Assembly (NCBI GenBank): GCA_023261465.1
Contig: JAHFOW010000043.1
Span: 1-17,537, forward strand
Source of the DNA: Planctomycetota bacterium
GTDB taxonomy: Bacteria > Planctomycetota > Brocadiia > Brocadiales > Brocadiaceae
Direction: 5' to 3'
Length of the DNA: 17,537 bases
Of the stretch, positions 14,157 to 17,537 are shown piece by piece (position 1 is the first letter of the stretch; each line of letters starts with the position of its first letter). The translations under genes and the position numbers were made by a program. Under the pieces are notes generated by a model. That model was not told the DNA's origin, searched no databases, and saw only the letters and a list, made by a program, of their open reading frames with translations.

Positions 14157-17100
14157 GTGAAGCACATGCTATTAAAGGGTCTGTTTGTTATTACGGTAAT
14201 TACCATTTGCCTTAATGGAGATATAACAAAAAGCAATGGAGACGAAACCGGTGAAGGGCAATTTTTAAAAAATATCAGACAATTGACGTGCGAGGGAAAA
14301 AGCGCAGGTGAGGGATATTTTTCACCAGATGGAAAATTTTTAATCTTCCAGAGCGAACGAGAAAATGATAATCCATTCTATCAGATTTATATCACGAACC
14401 TTGAGACTGGTGATACTCATCGTGTTTCTCCGGGAATTGGGAAAACCACCTGTTCATTTATCCGGCCAAATGCCGATGAAGTGCTCTTTGCCTCAACCCA
14501 TCTGGACCCTAATGCAAAGGCAAAACAGCAGGCAGAAAATGAGTTCCGCTCATCCGGTAAAAAACGGCGTTTCACATGGGATTATGATTTAACTTACGAT
14601 ATTTTCTCGGCCAAACGGGATGGGAGTTCATTAAAGCGTTTGACAGATGTAACCGGCTATGACGCCGAAGGCGCATATTCACCTGATGGGACAAAGATTG
14701 TTTTCTGTTCTCTTCGAAACGCCTATCCGGCCGAAAACCTTTCGCCGGAAGACCAGAAGCGGCTTGAGGCAAACCCGGGGTATTTTGGCGAAATTTATAC
14801 CATGAATGCAGATGGTTCGGATCAGAAACGGTTGACCAATTGGCCAGGTTATGATGGTGGACCGTTTTTCAGTCCTGATGGAGAACGGATCATCTGGCGG
14901 CATTTTAACGAGAATGGTATGCTGGCCGATATTTATACGATGAAACTTGATGGCTCTGATATGCGCAGGTTGACAGATTTCAAATCCATGTCATGGGCGC
15001 CCTATTTTCATCCATCAGGCGAGTATGTCATCTTTCACTCAAACAAACTTGGGTTTACCAATTGTGAGTTGTTTATTGTGGATTCCCGGGGAGAAAAGGA
15101 ACCCGTACAGGTAACTTTTACCGATGGTTTCGATGGATTGCCTGTCTTTGCTCCGGACGGAGGGCATCTTGCATGGACTTCCAGCCGGATTGCTACAAAG
15201 GACTCCCAACTATTCTATGCTGAATGGAACCACGAAGCCGCGTTAGAGGCATTAAAATTAGCAAACGTAAAAACCTCTCTCCAACCTGATCAAACATTCG
15301 ACATCCCTGAAAGTTCGATTCAAAGTCCTGTCAATAAAACCTCAACTCCGCAGAAAACAGGACATCACTTTTCACCGGAGATCACCGATGCCGACCTGCG
15401 TGCTGAAGTGGGCTGTCTCGCATCTGATGAATTGGAGGGACGGCTGACCGGCACGAAAGGCGCCCAGATGGCTGCCAATTATATTGCTGATTATTTTCGG
15501 GAGATCGGTTTGAAACCTCAGGGTGATAATGGAAGCTACTTTCAGGAATTCCCTTTTATTGCCGGAACAAAAATAATTCCGGATCAGAACCACTTTCTTA
15601 TCATTAAAGAAGGTGTAGACAAAGAAATGATTCAATTCGAGGTTAACAGGGATTTTGTCCCGCTGGCGTTAACGAGCAATGGCGAGGCGGAAGGACAGGT
15701 AGTTTTTGCAGGTTACGGATTGTCCGTTCCGGGAACTGAAGGCAAAAGCTATGATTCCTACGCAGGCATCGATGTTAAAGATAAGATTGTTTTGGCACTC
15801 AATCATGTCCCGGAAAAGGTAGACACTCAAAGACACCTGGAATTTAGTCGTTACTCAGGATTGCGCTACAAGGCAATGCTGGCACGTGAACATGGGGCAA
15901 AGGCGCTCCTGGTAATTAATGGTCCAAAATCACAGGGGGCGGGTGAATTAATTCAACTTTCCAACGATAAGGAATCGGCAAATTCAGGTATTATTGCCGC
16001 ATCCATAAGCGGTAATGCAGCTGAAGCAATTTTTGCCGGTTCCGGTAAAAGTCTCGAGGTCATTCAATCGCGATTAGATGTGGAAGAACCACGGATAGAA
16101 GGGGGGGGATTTGAGCTGCCGAACGTAAAAATAAAGATTTCTGCTGCCGTTGAGCAAGTGAAAGACAACGACCGTAATGTCCTTGGTTTGTTACCATCGG
16201 CAGAAGGTACTGAATGTTCTGAGTATGTCATGGTCGGCGCACATTACGACCATATTGGTCATGGAGGGGTAGACTCTCTTGCCCGAGAAGGAGAGAAAGG
16301 GCAGGTGCATAACGGAGCAGATGATAATGCATCAGGTGTTTCCACTGTTATGGAATTGGCTGCTTTTTTAGCAGAAGAACGAGTAAAAAATCCAAATCTC
16401 TTCAATCGGGGAGTTGTTTTTGCCCTCTGGTCCGGAGAAGAATTGGGATTTATTGGCTCTTCTTATTTTACCGGGCATCCGACTGTTCCCTTAAAAAATG
16501 CTATCGCCTATATTAATTATGATATGGTTGGCCGTCTTCGGGATAATACCTTAATCCTGGAAGGAATCGGTTCTTCCAATACCTGGAAACGTCTCGTCGA
16601 AAAAAACAATGTAACGGCAGGGTTTAATCTAAAACTTCTCACCGATCCCTATCTGCCAACAGATGTTACCGCATTCTATCCGAAGGGTATTCCCGTAGTT
16701 CATTTCTTTACAGGCGTCCATGAAGATTACAACCGGCCTACTGACGATGCTGAAACGCTTAACTATGAAGGGATGACAAGGATTGCACAATTTTCAAAAG
16801 CACTGATTATGGATTTGCTCAAAAACCCAGAACGTCCCGATTATGTAAAGGTTGCACAATCTGGCGAGGCAAGCGTTAAAAAGGTTACCCGAAAATCTTA
16901 TTGGGGGACTGTTCCTGATTTTGCTTACGAGGGTAAGGAGGGTGTAAGACTTGGAAATGTTAAATCAGGCGGTCCTGCGGAAAAAGCCGGTATGAAAAGC
17001 GGTGATATCATTATTGAAATCGCTGGCAAAAAGATTACCAATATCTATGATTACAATTACATGATGGACTCTGCGGGAATTGGCCAGCCTGTTGAAATAA

Positions 17101-17159
17101 TAGTACTCCGGGACGGCAAACGAGAGACGCTGCGTATTACCCCGGAGGCAAGAAAGTAG
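14157..17159 (+). CDS. Exported TolB-propeller / M28 zinc aminopeptidase / PDZ protein
   Basis: A large exported protein of about 1000 residues. A signal-like N-terminus (HMLLKGLFVITVITICLNGD) leads to TolB/WD40-like propeller repeats (about 55-355; FSPDGKFLIF, YSPDGTKIVF, FSPDGERIIW, FHPSGEYVIF, FAPDGGHLAW). An M28 peptidase unit follows, with a PA-like insert around 510-650. Its two-zinc ligands are all present: His696 (GAHYDH), Asp722 (GADDN), Glu761/Glu762 (SGEELG), Asp789 (NYDMVG) and His855 (GVHEDY). A PDZ domain closes the protein (about 917-998; GVRLGNVKSGGPAEKAGM). It should cleave N-terminal residues from peptides outside the cytoplasm, with propeller and PDZ probably selecting substrates. 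Start: GTG at 14157 with AGGGGGGG upstream and the promoter just before; an ATG three codons later is an alternative. A Cys follows the hydrophobic stretch without a proper lipobox. Confidence 0.92.
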   Translation: MKHMLLKGLFVITVITICLNGDITKSNGDETGEGQFLKNIRQLTCEGKSAGEGYFSPDGKFLIFQSERENDNPFYQIYITNLETGDTHRVSPGIGKTTCSFIRPNADEVLFASTHLDPNAKAKQQAENEFRSSGKKRRFTWDYDLTYDIFSAKRDGSSLKRLTDVTGYDAEGAYSPDGTKIVFCSLRNAYPAENLSPEDQKRLEANPGYFGEIYTMNADGSDQKRLTNWPGYDGGPFFSPDGERIIWRHFNENGMLADIYTMKLDGSDMRRLTDFKSMSWAPYFHPSGEYVIFHSNKLGFTNCELFIVDSRGEKEPVQVTFTDGFDGLPVFAPDGGHLAWTSSRIATKDSQLFYAEWNHEAALEALKLANVKTSLQPDQTFDIPESSIQSPVNKTSTPQKTGHHFSPEITDADLRAEVGCLASDELEGRLTGTKGAQMAANYIADYFREIGLKPQGDNGSYFQEFPFIAGTKIIPDQNHFLIIKEGVDKEMIQFEVNRDFVPLALTSNGEAEGQVVFAGYGLSVPGTEGKSYDSYAGIDVKDKIVLALNHVPEKVDTQRHLEFSRYSGLRYKAMLAREHGAKALLVINGPKSQGAGELIQLSNDKESANSGIIAASISGNAAEAIFAGSGKSLEVIQSRLDVEEPRIEGGGFELPNVKIKISAAVEQVKDNDRNVLGLLPSAEGTECSEYVMVGAHYDHIGHGGVDSLAREGEKGQVHNGADDNASGVSTVMELAAFLAEERVKNPNLFNRGVVFALWSGEELGFIGSSYFTGHPTVPLKNAIAYINYDMVGRLRDNTLILEGIGSSNTWKRLVEKNNVTAGFNLKLLTDPYLPTDVTAFYPKGIPVVHFFTGVHEDYNRPTDDAETLNYEGMTRIAQFSKALIMDLLKNPERPDYVKVAQSGEASVKKVTRKSYWGTVPDFAYEGKEGVRLGNVKSGGPAEKAGMKSGDIIIEIAGKKITNIYDYNYMMDSAGIGQPVEIIVLRDGKRETLRITPEARK

Positions 17160-17197
17160 TTTTCAGTTTATATGAATAAAATGATAATTTTACTTAT

Positions 17198-17225
17198 GGA
17201 GAGACGCAAGATTTTGCGTTTCTCC
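17198..17225 (+). terminator. Stem-loop after the M28 peptidase gene
   Basis: GGAGAGACGCAA and TTGCGTTTCTCC form a 12-base-pair stem with one G-T wobble around a four-base loop, 38 bases after the stop. There is no run of T directly after it (CTGCACATTTT), so it may stop transcription weakly, protect the RNA end, or be a dispersed repeat. Confidence 0.5.
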
Positions 17226-17349
17226 CTGCACATTTTAAGGTTGCCGAAGGCGCAACGTGATGTTTAGGAATTTCAAAATTATAGAACGAAGTTGTTGCCG
17301 AATGCAGCTTAATTTAACCTAATAGATTCAATGAAAAGGTTTTTATACC

Positions 17350-17537
17350 ATGAAAATTTCTCAAAGAACAAAGTCTAATATTTTAAGAATATCTGCAAAT
17401 AAATCAAATAAAGAAAAGGAAAAGACGCTAGCAGAGTTGTCATCGCAGTACGAGGTACACAGGACGCAAATAGCGAAGTGGAGGAGACGAGCGATAGAAG
17501 GATTAGTGGGGATATTTCAGGGAAGGGAGGCGAAGAG
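17350..17537 (+). CDS. IS3-type transposase OrfA-like protein, 5' part (3' end outside window)
   Basis: An ATG at 17350 opens a frame that runs off the window end (62 codons visible). Residues about 26-62 (KTLAELSSQYEVHRTQIAKW, then RRRAIEGLVGIFQGRE) are the helix-turn-helix of IS3-family OrfA, which binds the element's ends and is normally joined to the OrfB integrase by frameshifting. The first 25 residues (SQRTKSNILRISANKSNKEK region) are Lys/Ser/Asn-rich and do not resemble the usual OrfA start (YSxEFKxxVALEAL), so the N-terminus may be degraded or replaced. The 190 bases before it carry the stem-loop and no sure left inverted repeat. Whether the element is active cannot be judged. Confidence 0.7.
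   Translation, partial: MKISQRTKSNILRISANKSNKEKEKTLAELSSQYEVHRTQIAKWRRRAIEGLVGIFQGREAK

Noticed and set aside
1..17537. CRISPR arrays, tRNA or rRNA genes
   Set aside because: No regularly spaced repeats and no tRNA- or rRNA-like segments were seen on either strand.

Overview
The window reads as a chromosomal segment of a moderately AT-rich bacterium, most likely an anammox planctomycete (Brocadiales type). That is an inference from gene content, not from a marker gene. The supporting content is an eight-heme c-type cytochrome beside a second-type (delta-less, N-ATPase-like) ATP synthase operon, with a Tat-exported DUF362 protein and a large exported M28 protease nearby. There is no rRNA, tRNA or CRISPR array.

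Layout. Bases 1-290 hold the C-terminal end of a tyrosine recombinase on the + strand, cut by the window edge. From 13.7 kb down to 0.4 kb nearly everything is on the minus strand. In transcription order this is: a two-motif CDGSH iron-sulfur protein (13796-14032), a Tat-signal DUF362 protein (12643-13701), mscL with a C-terminal zinc ribbon (11907-12356), an octaheme cytochrome c with an N-terminal carboxypeptidase-regulatory-like domain (9760-11607), a small secreted protein (9408-9737), the ATP synthase genes beta, epsilon, AtpI/AtpQ-like, a, c, b-delta, alpha, gamma (3247-9309), and a P2A-type (Ca2+-ATPase-like) cation pump (397-3168). On the + strand, a TolB-propeller/M28 peptidase/PDZ protein (14157-17159) diverges from the CDGSH gene behind a near-consensus sigma70 promoter. 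The window ends inside an IS3-type transposase OrfA-like gene (17350-17537).

The ATP synthase genes are packed with start/stop overlaps or gaps of 2-12 bases, so they form one operon. The order matches the N-ATPase order D-C-Q-(R)-B-E-F-A-G, but atpR is absent. There is no separate delta gene; the end of the b subunit looks like the C-terminal domain of delta. The c subunit has the helix-2 Glu-Ser pair but no glutamine in helix 1, which argues against the classical Na+ site and for H+ coupling. The P-type cation pump follows 78 bases after the gamma gene and may share the transcript.

Two short ORFs with good ribosome binding sites end inside the starts of mscL and of the octaheme cytochrome gene, a repeated arrangement suggesting translational coupling. 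Mobile-element gene fragments lie at both edges of the window.
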